From the NCBI GenBank assembly GCA_963921195.1, contig OY992540.1, positions 11,359,766 to 11,423,765 on the forward strand: 64,000 nucleotides of DNA. Direction: 5' to 3'. Below are positions 11,650 through 23,382 of the stretch, piece after piece. Below the pieces are notes generated by a model. That model did no database searches and was not told the origin of the DNA. It saw only the letters and a list, made by a program, of their open reading frames with translations. The translations under genes and the position numbers were made by a program. The DNA comes from Pegoplata infirma (taxonomy: Eukaryota; Arthropoda; Insecta; Diptera; Anthomyiidae). The first letter of the stretch is position 1. The number at the start of each line of letters is the position of its first letter.

Positions 11650-11894
11650 CCCGAGAAAAAATGGATTAGATCTTATCTGATCTGTTTGTATTTATTCATA
11701 TATGATCGTATGTGATTGGATATGGTTATATATGAAATGAACAAAATCGTGAAGTAATTGTGTCTCGGATTTGGTCAAAATTGAAACAAATTTGACATTT
11801 ATATCTGACCAGATACAATATTATACGATCAGATTCAATCATTTATTATTAGATCAAAGCAAATCAAATAAAATCAACTCTATTTTAACACGGG
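11650..11894. mobile_element. CCCGAG MITE built from GATC/ATATGATC words, TSD TA
   Basis: CCCGAGAAAAAATGG at the left and TTTTAACACGGG at the right, each flanked by TA (11648-11649, 11895-11896). The interior is made of TATATGATC, GATCAGAT and related palindromic words. A related element interrupts the minisatellite at 25226-25591. Confidence 0.55.
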
Positions 11895-11896
11895 TA

Positions 11897-12771
11897 GATC
11901 TAAAAAAATATGATTGACATTTTCTGTCTCCCAAAAACAAGTTAAAAAAGTTGAATTTACTTTTGATTTTCACATAAACTACCACTTGCTTATTAGTTAA
12001 AGCAGTTTGCACTTCAAATGTTTTATGGTTTGCATTTTTTATTCCTTAATGTTACCTTGATCTAAAATTTAAAATTTTAATTCGATTTGTAAAACTCATA
12101 CGTTCACCCTTTTTACTATGATGTCTGAATACCAAAAATAAATAGAAGAAGACATGAATAAATATATTGGCTTTGATATGTGCATTAGGATGACATTTAA
12201 TGTTAAAGTTGTAATTCTTATGGAAAACACTGTGTAATCAGTTAAAGCTAACGTCAAATTAGAAAAACGACTCCCTTAGGTCTTTGCAACAGCAGGCGTA
12301 TGAGTAATATTAAATTTTTTGTGCATTAAGTATACGTATAGGACAATTACAAATAGTTTTAGAATTTTCAGAATTTAATTTACATATTTAGAGTGTTTTG
12401 CTTAAAAGCAGAAAAAAAATCGCAAAAATGTTAACAACAGATAGATCACGTTATGATCCAGGGATGATTATTAGTACAATTGATTTTATTTCCAAAAAAT
12501 TCAGATTTGAAAAAAACAGCCAGGTTTTGAAATTTTGTTTTTGATGTCATAGTTACGACTTTTTTATATTCATCCAGTTCGACCAATTTTTTTCACACAA
12601 TGTTTTCGAGCCACCTTAATCTACATTCAGAAGTAAGATGAGTAATGTTTTAGTAAAAGTGCAGCTGTGTCTCTAGAAGTATTTGGTATATACTTTTTTT
12701 AAGAAATTTGTTAAACATTGATTTGCAATTTTATTAAATTTTTAAATTTATGTTGGCAAAAGAATGTACAT
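11897..12771. other. A/T-rich sequence, nothing recognised
   Basis: No supported gene, RNA or element end. Confidence 0.5.
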
Positions 12772-13206
12772 TAGGGATATAACCAAAATAGGAACCTATC
12801 ATAATCGTATGGGCAATTTTATACTGATAACAAAAAACATTATCCGGGGACATTTTGGTCCAAAAACCTTCGGCACCGATTGCAATTTCTAAAACACCAT
12901 AAATTTACATTTTTTTATGTTTTATGGTGGGATTCCTTCCCATCCACCGTTTTTTTTGGCTTTTTGTCGTTTTACAACAAAAATAAAACAATAGCAAATT
13001 TAAAAAATGGTTTTCGACACTAGAAATACGGGTTTTCCGAATAATAAAAAAAAATATTAGCGAAAACTTCATCGCGATCGGTGCTGAACCTTTTTTAACA
13101 TTCGCGAAAAAAAGAACACACATTTCTTCTTGATTTTTCATGTACTTTCTAAATATGATAGGTCCTTTTTGATATTTGCAAAAAAACGCAAATGGTTATA
13201 TCCCTA
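12772..13206. mobile_element. hAT-type MITE, TSD ATGTACAT
   Basis: TAGGGATATAACCA at the left and TGGTTATATCCCTA at the right, with identical 8-bp ATGTACAT on both sides (12764-12771, 13207-13214). Inner arms also pair (AGGAACCTATCATA with TATGATAGGTCCTT). At 435 bp with no transposase frame, a typical non-autonomous hAT. Confidence 0.75.
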
Positions 13207-13499
13207 ATGTACATTGTACAATATACATATTTTAAAATTAAAGTAAATTGAACAAAATGAAATGAACATGATATGAGAAAATGCATTCAATCATATGATT
13301 AAGTTAAATGAGATTTAAGATTACGTAAACATATTATGGAGTTGATATGAATGAGTATGGTATTTTAAACAATTTTAAAATATCCCATCAAAAAGTGAAT
13401 TATATTGTGAAAGCAAGAAAGAAAAACTTTGTTAAAATGTATTTTTTTTTACATTTGATATAACTGTGCTCGAATTTGACACATATTTTTTAACAAGCA

Positions 13500-13930
13500 G
13501 GGCACCCCAGTGGGCTGGAGGTCAAAAATTACCTATTCAGTAAAAACATATATTTGGTTGATATCAAAAAATACAAGCACTATGCCTACATTTTTTTTGG
13601 CGCGGTAATTTTTGACCCAGGCCAGTATGGCTTAAAGATTTCATAAATAGGTAAGATTTTAAGGCTGATTTAAAGTTATCTATTATTTTTTACTGAATGG
13701 GTAATTTTTGACCTCTAACCAAGAAGGGTTTACGATTTTTTTAAAGATATTACTACAAAATTATAGTCTGGGTAAAAAAAACAAAAACCATTTTATACTT
13801 CTTTATAGCACAAAATTTAAGCTCTAAACTTAAAATTTTCTGCAGGGGTAATTTTTTACCCCCAGCCAATGTGGCTTAAAGACGTCCTTGATCGGTAAGA
13901 TTTCATGACAAACTTACAGTTATCTAATAG
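13500..13930 (+). repeat. Tandem array around GGTAATTTTTGACC
   Basis: The words TAATTTTTGACC, GCCAGTATGGCTTAAAGA and GCCAATGTGGCTTAAAGA recur with a spacing of roughly 130-250 bases. An inverted GGTCAAAAATTACC stands at the left edge (13520). Probably the inside of a decayed inverted-repeat element; ends not resolved. Confidence 0.45.
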
Positions 13931-14412
13931 AATGACACGACACCAAAAATACCTTTATTTGCCCAAAAATTTTATTTATAAGATTTTATTTAGTTAAATT
14001 TTTTGATAAAACCAACATCATGCAATTTTTTTGGTATCAATTTTGATCGGGTTAATGATACCGTAAAATCTTTAAATTTCATATTTAACGTATTTAATTA
14101 ATTGATGAAGATCGGAGGGTGACACTAGGGAGACTCCCCTTAATATTTATATTTTATTCTGGCTTACTTATTTGATTCAAAGTGTATTTAGAGTGTTTTT
14201 CAACACTTGAGTACACATTTTATACAATTATTTGGTATGGGCGAATGATGCTTGTTGGCCGAAGCCAAATATTGAAAATTTTGTCATTAAAGAATTGCTT
14301 TATACTATCTACTAGACATGTGCACGAATACATTTAAAAGTCGTTTAGAGACATTCTCAAAATTTAAACTTAAATACAACATTTTATTCTTTCAGTGTGA
14401 AACGAATGAATA

Positions 14413-15019
14413 ACACCGTCCGACAATAATGAAAAAAAGTCGTTGAACACGAACTGGATAAAATACGTTTGAAATTAGAGACTTAATGTAGTAAAACTGC
14501 ATTTACAGTTATCCATTTCCTTTTAAAAGAGCTTCAAAGTTTTTGGGGGATTCAATTTTATAAAATATTTTTTTAATATTTGTACTTGTCCTAGGATGCC
14601 ACTAGTGATAGCAAATGAAAGAGGAGGATCTCCCCTAATTTTCATATTTTATTATTTTAACATATCAGGAAAAAGGAGGTTAGTTACATCCTTTCAAAAA
14701 TGAATCCTTTAATATCCTTCAACATTTTCAACAAAATATTTTGACAACGTTTTCAAATGACTTTATTCACATCCTTTTATCCTGATATGCAAAATAATAA
14801 AATGGAAAAATTAGGGGAGATCCTCCTCTTTCATTTGCCGTCACCAGTGTTATCCTAGGACAAGTAAAAATAATTCAAAAATATTTTACAAAATGTATCC
14901 TTTAAAAAAGGACTTCAATCACGAAATGAAAAACTGTAAATGCAGTTTAACTTCATTTGAGCTCTTTTTTCAGACGTATGTCATCCGGTTCATTTTTAAT
15001 ATTGGCTGTCGGACGGTGT
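14413..15019. mobile_element. Foldback element ACACCGTCCGACA, about 600 bp
   Basis: Ends ACACCGTCCGACA and TGTCGGACGGTGT; the two halves pair across most of the element, for example AGGAGGATCTCCCCTAATTT with AATTAGGGGAGATCCTCCTC. Flanks AATGAATA (14405-14412) and AATGTATT (15020-15027) agree at six of eight bases, a possible aged 8-bp TSD. Confidence 0.6.
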
Positions 15020-15229
15020 AATGTATTCTATGCTTGCAATGAAAAGAGAAAAAAACGAGTGCAGTATTTTGGAATTCGAAATATTTGAAAATACTGTACT
15101 CTGAAGCGAATAAATCAAATGATTTTTCAAGAAAAAAAATTTTTTTTGACATTTTTTTTTTTTATAAATTTTTTTTGAACTAATTTATTTTTTAATCACC
15201 AAATTTTTATAATGAAAATTTAAAATATA

Positions 15230-16060
15230 AAATTTAATATGATATTAATAAGCAAAATAGAGCCAAACAGATCCAAATTTCGGATCAAAATCTAACTTTG
15301 AATCAAAAAATTCAAATTCCCGGAAATTTTAAAATCCTAATATCTCAGTAACTACCACCCACACGACAAAAAGTTGGAAAGCACATTGGAAGCTCTTCGA
15401 TCGTAGAACAAGAACACTGAACACCTTAAAGAAATTCGAACAATAGTTTTCAAGTTGTTTAAGTTTCAAATGTGTTAAACCTATTGGGTCCTAAAAATAA
15501 AGTCTTAAAAATAAAATTTCTATACCTCGAAATCAAAGCAAGATAGAGCAAGACGGAGCAAAATTTCGGAACGAAATCGTAGGCGACCTTATCCTCACAT
15601 ATAAAAAAATCGATTTCCCAGAAATTTTAAAATAAACATATCTTGGTAACTAGTCAGAGCTCCATGGACTTGCCTAAAAATCTCCTTATTTTAGGCTTGT
15701 TCAACCCACCCTCAACTCAAATCGAATCAAAACTGACGGCGACTCTATAGGGAAAGTTGAAACTTTAGACTGAAATTACCATATCTCGAAAACTAAGCAA
15801 AATAGAGCAAACAGAGCAAAATTTCGGATCAAAATCGAAGGCGATCCTAAAGGAAGAGTTGACCCTTGCACATTCCCGGAAATTTTGAAATGCTCATATC
15901 TCGGTAACTACCGCAAACACGAGCAATAGGTTTTGAAATTTTGGTCTGTTTTTCTAAGTTTTCGAGATATGGTAATATTAGTTTTAAGGCTTTATTTTTA
16001 GGACCCAATAGGTTAAACACATTTAAAACTTAAATAACTCGAAAACTGTTGCTCGAATTG
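15230..16060 (+). repeat. CTCGGTAACTA-type tandem repeats, three decayed units
   Basis: Units of about 250-300 bases share ATATCTCGGTAACTA, AAGCAAGATAGAGC and AAATTTCGGATCAAAATC; one part is inverted near 15940-16060 (TTTTCGAGATATGG). Homologous to 5435-5930. Confidence 0.45.
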
Positions 16061-16400
16061 CTTTCGGGTGTTTTTTGAAAAATATTTTATTCAAAAAACA
16101 AGATGTGTGAACTTTAAAAAAAAATTTTTTTTTTTTTTTTAATATTAATAACATTCTAAGTGCTTAGTGAATATTAAAAATATTATAGAACACGGTGTAA
16201 TTTTTATTATCGCTACTATGTTTGTCATTCTAAAAACGAGAGTTTTTTACATTCTAAACGTTCAAACAATAAAAATTTTCATTTCGTTGTTACTCGTCAT
16301 TCTAAAGATTCTAATTCGCAAACACTGTGGTGTACTCTGAAGCGAATGATTCGGTGTAAGTGAAGAAACGAATACATCCGTGCACATGTCTGCTATCTAC

Positions 16401-17119
16401 TGCACGAAATTAGATGTGAGTTACTGTATTGTTAGGCATCAGCTATCTTTAAACTGTTTGTGGAAAGTAAACGCGTTTTTAACAGACAGACAAATAGGAC
16501 AATCTTTTAATCGATTACAGCTCATGAGAATATTATTTATGGAGTGCTAAATGTGGAGGATATAAAAAATTGCACGATTTTATGACTTTAAATGAATACG
16601 CTATGAAGGTTAAAGAGTTTAATAATAGTTTTTTTCTACTTTATTTAGTTTTAAAAATTTTAATTCATGCATTTTTGTCTGAAAAAAGTTCAACATAAAT
16701 TCTCTAAAAGTTAAATAGACAATAAAAAAATATTTTTTTTTTTTTGTTTTATATAAAAAAGTTTGATAAAGAAAAGTATACTACCTTTGCAATTTACTAA
16801 AAGTATTTCAAAAAAAGACAATTTGCAAATGACTACGACTTGGTTTTTTGCTTAAGTGAGATGAGTTATTACTAGAAAATGTTAAAAAGTGAAAGTTTAA
16901 AAATAAAGTTTTGTAAGAGAAAAAGAAACAAATTTTATACTACTACTCTACTAAGTAATTGTCAATTCCTTCATTAGCAGCTACTTAATTAAAGATAATA
17001 TAATTAATTTGAATTTTGTTTTGTAATTTAAAATCTAATTAAGCATAACAATTTCTAGGGAAATTTATTTCTTAGAGAAAAGAAAAGGAAAAGGTAATAA
17101 GAAGAAATATTGTACTCAC
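16401..17119 (-). other. Intron sequence next to the first coding exon
   Basis: Apparently single-copy A/T-rich sequence on the intron side of the donor. No repeats shared with other parts of the window were seen, so it may be original intron. Confidence 0.4.
17114..17119 (-). promoter_or_regulatory. Splice donor GTGAGT
   Basis: The intron starts GTGAGTACAATATT directly after the GGG codon. All six bases fit the metazoan donor consensus. This is the best evidence that the open frame is a real exon. Confidence 0.85.
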
Positions 17120-17230
17120 CCCAATACGTCCCAAAAGTAAGGCATCCATTTCACCGCCATTAGCGGAAACAGGCACTGTTGTTATAACTGAAACTGTAGG
17201 TTCCGCTTGTACACTTAAATCGACAGACAT
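17120..17230 (-). CDS. First coding exon of an unidentified host gene (37 codons)
   Basis: On the minus strand the ATG at 17230-17228 is preceded by TTTTGCCAAA, a very good fly start context. The frame stays open for 37 codons, starting MSVDLSVQAEPTVSVITTVP and ending GGEMDALLLGRIG. It stops at GGG immediately before GTGAGTACA, a perfect splice donor (GTGAGT at 17119-17114), leaving phase 0. The exon is clearly richer in G/C than its flanks and uses ordinary codons, unlike any other frame in the window. The peptide is polar and has neither signal peptide nor membrane segment, so it looks like a cytoplasmic N-terminus. I do not recognise the protein. The ending (acidic residue, LL, GRIG) is faintly like the N-terminus of SLC22-type carriers just before their FGxYQ motif, but that is a guess. 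Confidence is high for coding exon, low for identity. Confidence 0.85.
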
Positions 17231-17700
17231 TTTGGCAAAATTTGTTTCTTTTTTTTTTTTGTTTGTGCTTTTATTTAATTATATTTGGTACAAAAAAAAA
17301 AAAATCGTTGAAAATTTTTTTTGTTGGGATTTTTTTAAAAGGTATAAAAAATATGATTTATTTTTAATATAAATTTTATGTCATAAGATTTAACGTTTTT
17401 AGTTTTTCTTTTTTAATGTTTTTTTAGTGATATTTATTTATTTGTTTTTGGTTTTTTGTTAAGATCAGGATATGTTTTATTGTGCTAGGTTTACTTGGAA
17501 GTATTTTTGGTTTTTTATGTATATTCTTAATTTTGGTTTTGGGGTTTTCTAAACATGAAGATTTTTGTTTATAAAAATATATAGTTTTTTAATTTTAATT
17601 TTTAATTTAATTAATTTAATTTAATTTATTGTTTTCTATAACCTAGCCAAAAGGCCATAATCGGTTACAAATTTCTACTTGACAATGTTTATAAATAAAC
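17231..17700 (-). promoter_or_regulatory. 5' leader and possible promoter of the exon
   Basis: Read on the minus strand this is a strongly A-rich leader (AAAACCAAAAAT, AAACAAATAAATAAA words) ending CAAATTTTGCCAAA at the ATG. No upstream ATG with a long frame and no clear branch/acceptor signal was seen, so the exon may be the first exon, but an upstream noncoding exon cannot be ruled out. I could not place a TATA box or initiator with confidence. Confidence 0.4.
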
Positions 17701-17931
17701 AGTTAATTTAACTTTTTTTTTTTTTTTTTTAATTGTTAATATTTTATTAATACAGCATCTAAAATAAGTAAAATTTTTTAAGTTAGTTTTCCATTTTAAT
17801 TGAATTTTTAACATGGAATTGTCAATATTTCGATGTAAACAGCATTTTAAAGGAACCTTGTTTTTTGGTGATTTGGCAATTGATCAGTACAATTAATGAA
17901 TTTTTTCATATTTTTAGTATTTTTCATAGTT
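17701..17931. other. A/T-rich upstream sequence
   Basis: Upstream of the leader; poly-T tract 17711-17730, no element ends. Confidence 0.4.
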
Positions 17932-19803
17932 TAGCATTTTTTTGAATGGCAAAAGTTTTTATTCCGAATTTAGTAGTCTGGGAAAATTTTTATTATCGTA
18001 GGCCTAAATCTTATGTGGTACAAATTTAAGGCCGATAAAAGTTTTGAATTTTTGAAGTGCAATAATGACGATGGTAGTGAATACTATGTTACGTATAAAC
18101 ATTTTTATGTGTTTTTATTAACAAATTTGAACTGTCCCTGAAGATGCTATTCAAGGAATTGCGAAATATCGGAAGATTTTTTAAATAAAAAAGGACATTA
18201 TAAACAACTAAGACCTCGAGCTTGAAAATTTGTTGCTTTTAACATGTGCATTTAAAAACAAAATTTAAAAAAAATATGTCTCAAGACACTTTTTTTATTT
18301 TTTATTTTTTGTTTTTAGTAAAAGAGAACAGATAGTAAAAGAGAACAGATAGGGGCAAAAGTAGAAGGAGTATTCAGATATTTTTGAAACTATCATAAAA
18401 CACCTTAGTTAAGAAAAATATAAATTTTTGGAAAAATCGGTGTAAGGACACGCCTAACTCTCATGTGTTTTGGAACAGAAAAATGGTATTTTAGCAAAAT
18501 GACGGTTGTTTTCCTACGTTCAAGATATTTTTTACTTTTTCCTTAACCCCTTTCATCGACTTGAGACAATCTTTCATTTAAACTTAATTTGAACAAAATC
18601 CGAAAATTTTTAAAATAACCATCATTTAAACTTTATTTGAGACAAATTGGTCCATTGGCGGCTTATTATCAAAATTTACTGTTTTTTCTTGAAAAAATTT
18701 TCTAAAATAATCAGATTTGGCTGAAATTAATTTTAAATGGAAGTTTGTCTCAGCCTCTTGACCGTAGGAAGTTTCTCAAAAATTTTCTTTTTTTCTTCAT
18801 ATTTGTTTGTCATTCCGTGTGTAACACCTCCAAATATTGGTCTAAGGCCCCATAAAGTACATATATTCATGATCCTCGATCGATTTTAAGACGATCTAGC
18901 ACTGTCCGTCCGTCTGTCCATCTGTCAATCTGTTGAAAACACGTTAACTTTTGAAAGACGGAGGCTTTTGAAGTTTGACATACATATGTTGGGCATTAAC
19001 CTGGTCAGGTCGGTATTGCAATTCAGCGAAAGCGGTCCAGTGGTTCAAAAGTTATGAGCAAAAGACTGAATTTCGGCAAGGGTTTTTCGTGAATTTACGA
19101 GATAAAACACACTCTAACTTTCGAAAGGCAATTCTGAGGATGCTGAAGCTTGGCTTATATATTTGTCGTTCCCGTGGCCTGACTAGTTTTGAATTTCAGC
19201 CAGATCGGTCCAGTGGTTGAAAAGTTATTAGCAAAACCGTGAATTTCAGATTGGTTTCACCTTAAATTCATGAGTTGAAAACCAGGTAAACATGTTTTAA
19301 AAACATTGGTAAGTCACAAAAATGTTTTACAACGTATTTTTGTCACTCAAAAATATTTTTACTCTAAAAAAATCACTTGAAAAAAATTTTACACTCAAAA
19401 AAAATTTTACACTCAAAAAAAATTTTATACTAAAAAAAATTTTACACCCAAAAAAAAATTTGATAAATACATATATTTTTTTTAACAAAAATTACTTAAA
19501 AAAATTTTTTTTTACACAAAATAAAAAACTAATCAAAAAAATTTTTTTTTTCAAGTTAGAAAATTTATTATCACTTAAAAGGGCATTGTGGGGAGCATTC
19601 ATAGATTAAGCCAAGTCGAATTTAACTTTTCTACTTATTTTTTTTTTTAATTTTCAAAAATCCAAAACTTTGTTTACAGGGCTTATTTAATCCAACTGGC
19701 CTCAAATTTGTACCACAAAATTTTTAAATCTAAGATAATAAAAATTTGACCTGACTTTCAAAATCGAAGAAAAACTTTTGTCAAACAAAAAATGCCGTTC
19801 TAA
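17932..19803. mobile_element. Decayed TAGACTGGCATTTTT-family foldback split by a mini-me
   Basis: The left portion has TATGTGGTACAAATTTAAGG and the right portion CCTCAAATTTGTACCACA with AAATGCCGTTCTAA at the end. These match the two ends of the element at 29735-45393. The inner blocks (CCTACGTTCAAGATATTT, GAGACAATCTTTCATTTAAA) also match. A mini-me copy sits inside (18800-19650). No TSD survives; boundaries are approximate. Confidence 0.5.
18800..19650 (+). mobile_element. mini-me / DINE-1-like element, nearly complete
   Basis: In order: TTTGTCATTCCGTGTGTAAC, GGCCCCATAAAGTACATATA, the GATCCTCGATCGATTTTAAG core, (GTCY)n at 18905-18935, GGTCCAGTGGTTCAAAAGTT, GGTCCAGTGGTTGAAAAGTT, ACTCAAAAAAAATTTTACAC repeats, and the end AGCCAAGTCGAATTTAACTT. 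The 81-codon frame in it belongs to the repeat. Confidence 0.7.
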
Positions 19804-19971
19804 AGTACTTCTAATGCATCGAACTATAAAAAACTCTTTTTCATTGAACAATTAAAAGGTCGAACAAATAACTAAATTTTATTATTTTTAATAAAAATTA
19901 AATAAACTGGAGAAAACAAAGCTCTAGTGCAAAATTTAAAAAAAAAATGGATATTTATTATTTTCTTACAT

Positions 19972-20219
19972 CACACAGAGACGAGACATGGTTGCGGCAA
20001 CCATAATTATGGGGGTCACAGTTTGATTGATATTTTTATCGAAATAAGATTGTAGCGATTTTCGCTAATCATATGGTAAAAAATTTTGATTTTAAATTTT
20101 GTTGATCATAGTATGATTGTCACAAACATATGATCAAATAATCAATCATTCTATGCCTTAAATTATGGTTAATATAGTGTGCTGTAATCATGTTTCAAAC
20201 ATGTTTTTTCTCCGTGTGA
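19972..20219. mobile_element. CACACGGAGA MITE, about 248 bp
   Basis: Left CACACAGAGACGAGACATGG, right ACATGTTTTTTCTCCGTGTG; the ends pair as TIRs. The interior is built of ATGATT/AATCAT words. Possible short AT duplication at both sides. Confidence 0.5.
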
Positions 20220-20721
20220 TTGTAAGTAGTTTTGCTGTAAAACTGTTAGCTGCAAAATCCTTACAAGTTATTGCAAAACTATTTAAGATTGACATGCTGC
20301 TATAAGTATTCAGGAAATATCTTAGAAAATGCTGCAGCATGTCTTATCTACGAATACGAACACTTATGAACATTTTTAAAACCAAAAAAAAAAAAAAACT
20401 TTTCAAGGTTAAACATAACAATTTCTTGAAATTTCTTAAACAAAATTTCAAAATAATAGAATTTATGTACATATGTAATTCTACAAAGGCATGTGTGTAA
20501 TGTAATACATATAAAATGTATTACATACACAACTTCTGTCATAAATCCGTTAAGACATTTTTCAAAAAAAGTTTGCTTCGCCAAATCCATAAATACCCTC
20601 GGCAATACATAAAAGAATACTGAACGACCCTCTCCTAGCGATGAATGCTTACAAATTCATTTGTTATGCATTTTTTACTAACGATATACAACAATTTTAT
20701 AATAATTTAAATTAATTCTTT
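20220..20721. other. A/T-rich sequence, nothing recognised
   Basis: An 85-codon minus-strand frame (20348-20605) crosses this region; its composition is that of A/T-rich noncoding DNA and it has no recognisable domain. Confidence 0.4.
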
Positions 20722-20960
20722 ATAGTCACGCCTACAAAAGGGGGCGGGCCGAAAAAATTGGGTCCAAACGCAGTAATTTGAATTTCGTCTGGCATAAAAA
20801 TGTTTCATTGGTTCAAAAAAAAAAAATACAAAAAAAAAAACATGTAAAAAATGGCGTTTTTCAGAGGTTGGTTTAGTTCTTCAAGGTGAAATTTGTTTGC
20901 CCTTGTGCCGGAAGGACAAATTGAGTACATTCCCATGCTGTGGTTGGATGGATGGATCTT
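20722..20960 (-). mobile_element. mini-me-type fragment
   Basis: TCAGAGGTTGGTTTAGTTCT, CATAAAAATGTTTCATTGG and GGGCGGGCCGAAAAAATTGG match the inner part of the copies at 32564-33113 and 54497-55177. Both ends are missing. Confidence 0.5.
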
Positions 20961-21222
20961 TGGATTTCCTTAATGCTTGCTTTCGCGGATTTGTTACAAA
21001 CTTTGAATACATATATTTTTTTGTTTAAATTGAATACATATGCAAGAGTGCTTTAAATGTTTATACGCATTAGCATTAGTAGTATGAGCATTGTTTAGTG
21101 AATACCTTACCACCCTGTCAATGTCAATACTTCTTTTAACAGACAATATGAAAATGTTTGTAACACCTGATGATAACAATGATAATAAGTGTGAGTGTGT
21201 ATGTAAATGTGTAAGTGTGTAT
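20961..21222. other. Unique-looking sequence with a TGTG-rich edge
   Basis: GT/TGTGTAT-rich stretch (21190-21222) that contains the target site of the next element. Confidence 0.35.
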
Positions 21223-23309
21223 TAGACTGGCCATAGCGTTATATAGAAAAATTAAAAAATGTTAAATCCATTAGTGTTTGCACTGAAAAATGTGAGGTTG
21301 GGGATAAAAATAATTATGCATATTTAAAAATTTTTTTTTTTTGTTCCGAGTACCTCTGGGTTGAGCTTAAAGTTTGAAAAACGGATTACAAGGGAAAAAT
21401 ATGACTTTTTTTTCATTTTCTCAATTTTTTTGATATTTTAAGTACAGTTTGAATTCAAATGGTCACTGAATTTTGATTAAGAGTTAATTGTCTATCAAAT
21501 AAGGTGTTAAAAATTAAAATCGGTTGAAAATTAGCCGAGTTATGACAACTTCCCCCGGCAACTAACGTGTGGCAAACCACCTGATCAAGGAATTCGAGCC
21601 CCATTTTTGAAATTTATTGAAATTATCTACTGTAATTAATTTTTTTTATTCCTCAAGTTCCAATGTACTAAGAAGATACATATTTTTCATATTGCGTTTT
21701 GGTAACTTGTTTTAAATAAATGCTAGATTGGTCTGAATTTTTCAACACTATTTTCAAATCTCCAATTTTAAATTTTTATTTTTTTTGTTAAAGAAATTTT
21801 AAAAAATTGGCTATTGGAGTTTAGGGATTTGTTAAGCACATATAAAGGAATAAAAACCCCAAAAATTGTAGGGTTTGCTATTTTCATTTGGCTATTACAG
21901 TGATGTAATTTCGGCGGATTTCGGGAAAGTAGTGATTTTCGGCCCTTTTTTAGCTTTTATTTATTTTTTTTTTGGTTTTTTTACAAACTTGATATGTTTT
22001 AGACCGACTTATATCAACAAGAGATAGAATAATTCAATTCGCAAATTTAGGGCAAAAATGGGAAATTAAAAATTGCCCCAACTAAAGGTCAAAGGTCAAA
22101 TTTTAGAAGATTTTGAATTTTAAAACATTAACAGATTTTCTGAGTGGAAATATATGAAACTACTTGATGTCATTTTAAAAGGTCTTAACATATGTCTTTT
22201 TATTAAAATTCAGAATATTAACCCTTTAGTGATGGTGGGGCCTATTCGACCATTTGAACAAAATACACTTACATTATCTCCATTAAATTAAAAAAATTAT
22301 AGGCCCCAACAGCACTTAAGGGTTAAATTATTAAATTTTAATTATTTGCCATATAGTTTAGACCAATTAAAATAACATCGAGTAGATTCAGCAAAATCCG
22401 CCCAGCAAATCTGTTAATGTTTAAAAATTAAAAATTTTCTAAAATTTAACCTTTGACCCTTAACAGGGGCAATTTTTTATATGTCAATTTCGCCCTAATT
22501 TTTCAAATTGAAGTATTCTATCTCGTGTTGATATAATTCGGTCCAAAACATATCAAGTTTGTAAAAAAAACCAAAAAAAAATAAATAAAAGCTAAAAAAG
22601 GTTCAAAAATCACTACTTTCCCGAAGTCCGCCGAAATTACATCACTGTAATAGCCAAATGAAAACAGCAAACCCTACAATTTTTGGGGTTTTTATTCCTT
22701 TATATGTGCTTAACAAATCCCTAAACTCCAATAGCCGATTTTTTAAAATTTCTTTAAAAAAAAAAATAAAAATTTAAAATTGGAGATTTGAAAATAGTGT
22801 TGAAAAATTCAGACCACTTTAGCATTTATTTAAAACAAGTTAGCAAAACGCAATATGAAAAATATGTATCTTCTTAGTACATTGGAACTTGAGGAATAAA
22901 AAAAATTAATTACAGTAGATAATTTCAATAAATTTCAAAAATGGGGCTCGAATTCCTTGATCAGGTGGTTTGCCACACGTTAGTTGCCGGGGGAAGTTGT
23001 CATAACTCGGCTAATTTTCAACCGATTTTAATTTTTAACACCTTATTTGATAGACAATTAACTCTTTATCAAAATTCAGTGACCATTTGATTTCAAACTG
23101 TACTTAAAATATCAAAAAAATTGAGAAAATGAAAAAAAAAATCATATTTTTCCCTTGTAATCCGTTTTTCAAACTTTAGGCTCAGCCCGGAGGTACTCGG
23201 AACAAAAAAAAAATTTTTTTTAATATGCATAATTATTTTTATCCCCAACCTCACATGTTTCAGTGCGAAAATTTAACTTTTCAAAAAAATTTCTACTATG
23301 GCCACTCTA
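21223..23309. mobile_element. hAT-type giant foldback, TSD GTGTGTAT
   Basis: Ends TAGACTGGCCATAG and CTATGGCCACTCTA with identical 8-bp GTGTGTAT on both sides (21215-21222, 23310-23317). The halves pair almost throughout: arms about 995 bp each around a centre near 22270, for example GGGGGAAGTTGTCATAACTC on the right with its inverse on the left. The left end differs from the right mainly in its last part (TATAGAAAAATTAAAAAATG). A 101-bp TTAA-flanked MITE sits at the loop. No coding sequence. Such length and identity of arms imply recent formation or gene conversion between arms. Confidence 0.85.
22222..22322. mobile_element. 101-bp TTAA-flanked (piggyBac-like) MITE at the loop
   Basis: CCCTTTAGTGATGGTGGGGC and GCCCCAACAGCACTTAAGGG are TIRs; TTAA flanks both sides (22218-22221, 22323-22326). 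TTAA target and CCCTTT-type ends are typical of piggyBac-like elements. Confidence 0.65.
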
Positions 23310-23382
23310 GTGTGTATGTAAATTTTCATACATGTTTTCTATTTGTTCATTGTTTGAGTGGTATGAAAGAAATAAAGGAAAT

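Larger units (their letters stand above)
14313..16392. mobile_element. hAT-type element, TSD CTATCTAC, with nested foldback
   Basis: Left end TAGACATGTGCACGAATAC, right end (reverse complement) CAGACATGTGCACGGATG. Identical 8-bp CTATCTAC lies on both sides (14305-14312, 16393-16400). The subterminal word GAAGCGAAT recurs near the right end. The interior contains a foldback (14413-15019) and CTCGGTAACTA-type repeats (15230-16060). No intact transposase frame. Confidence 0.75.
1..17119 (-). other. Large first intron of the minus-strand gene (inferred)
   Basis: The coding exon at 17120-17230 ends in a strong donor pointing toward position 1. No segment between 1 and 17100 combines a higher GC content, an open frame and splice sites on the minus strand, so the acceptor is probably outside the window. 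If so, all repeats listed below 17119 are intronic. This rests on failing to see an exon; a short or divergent exon hidden in the A/T-rich sequence cannot be excluded. Confidence 0.5.

Noticed and set aside
19322..19609. 95-codon Lys/Phe-rich frame
   Set aside because: Product of ACTCAAAAAAAATTTTAC repeats in a mini-me copy.
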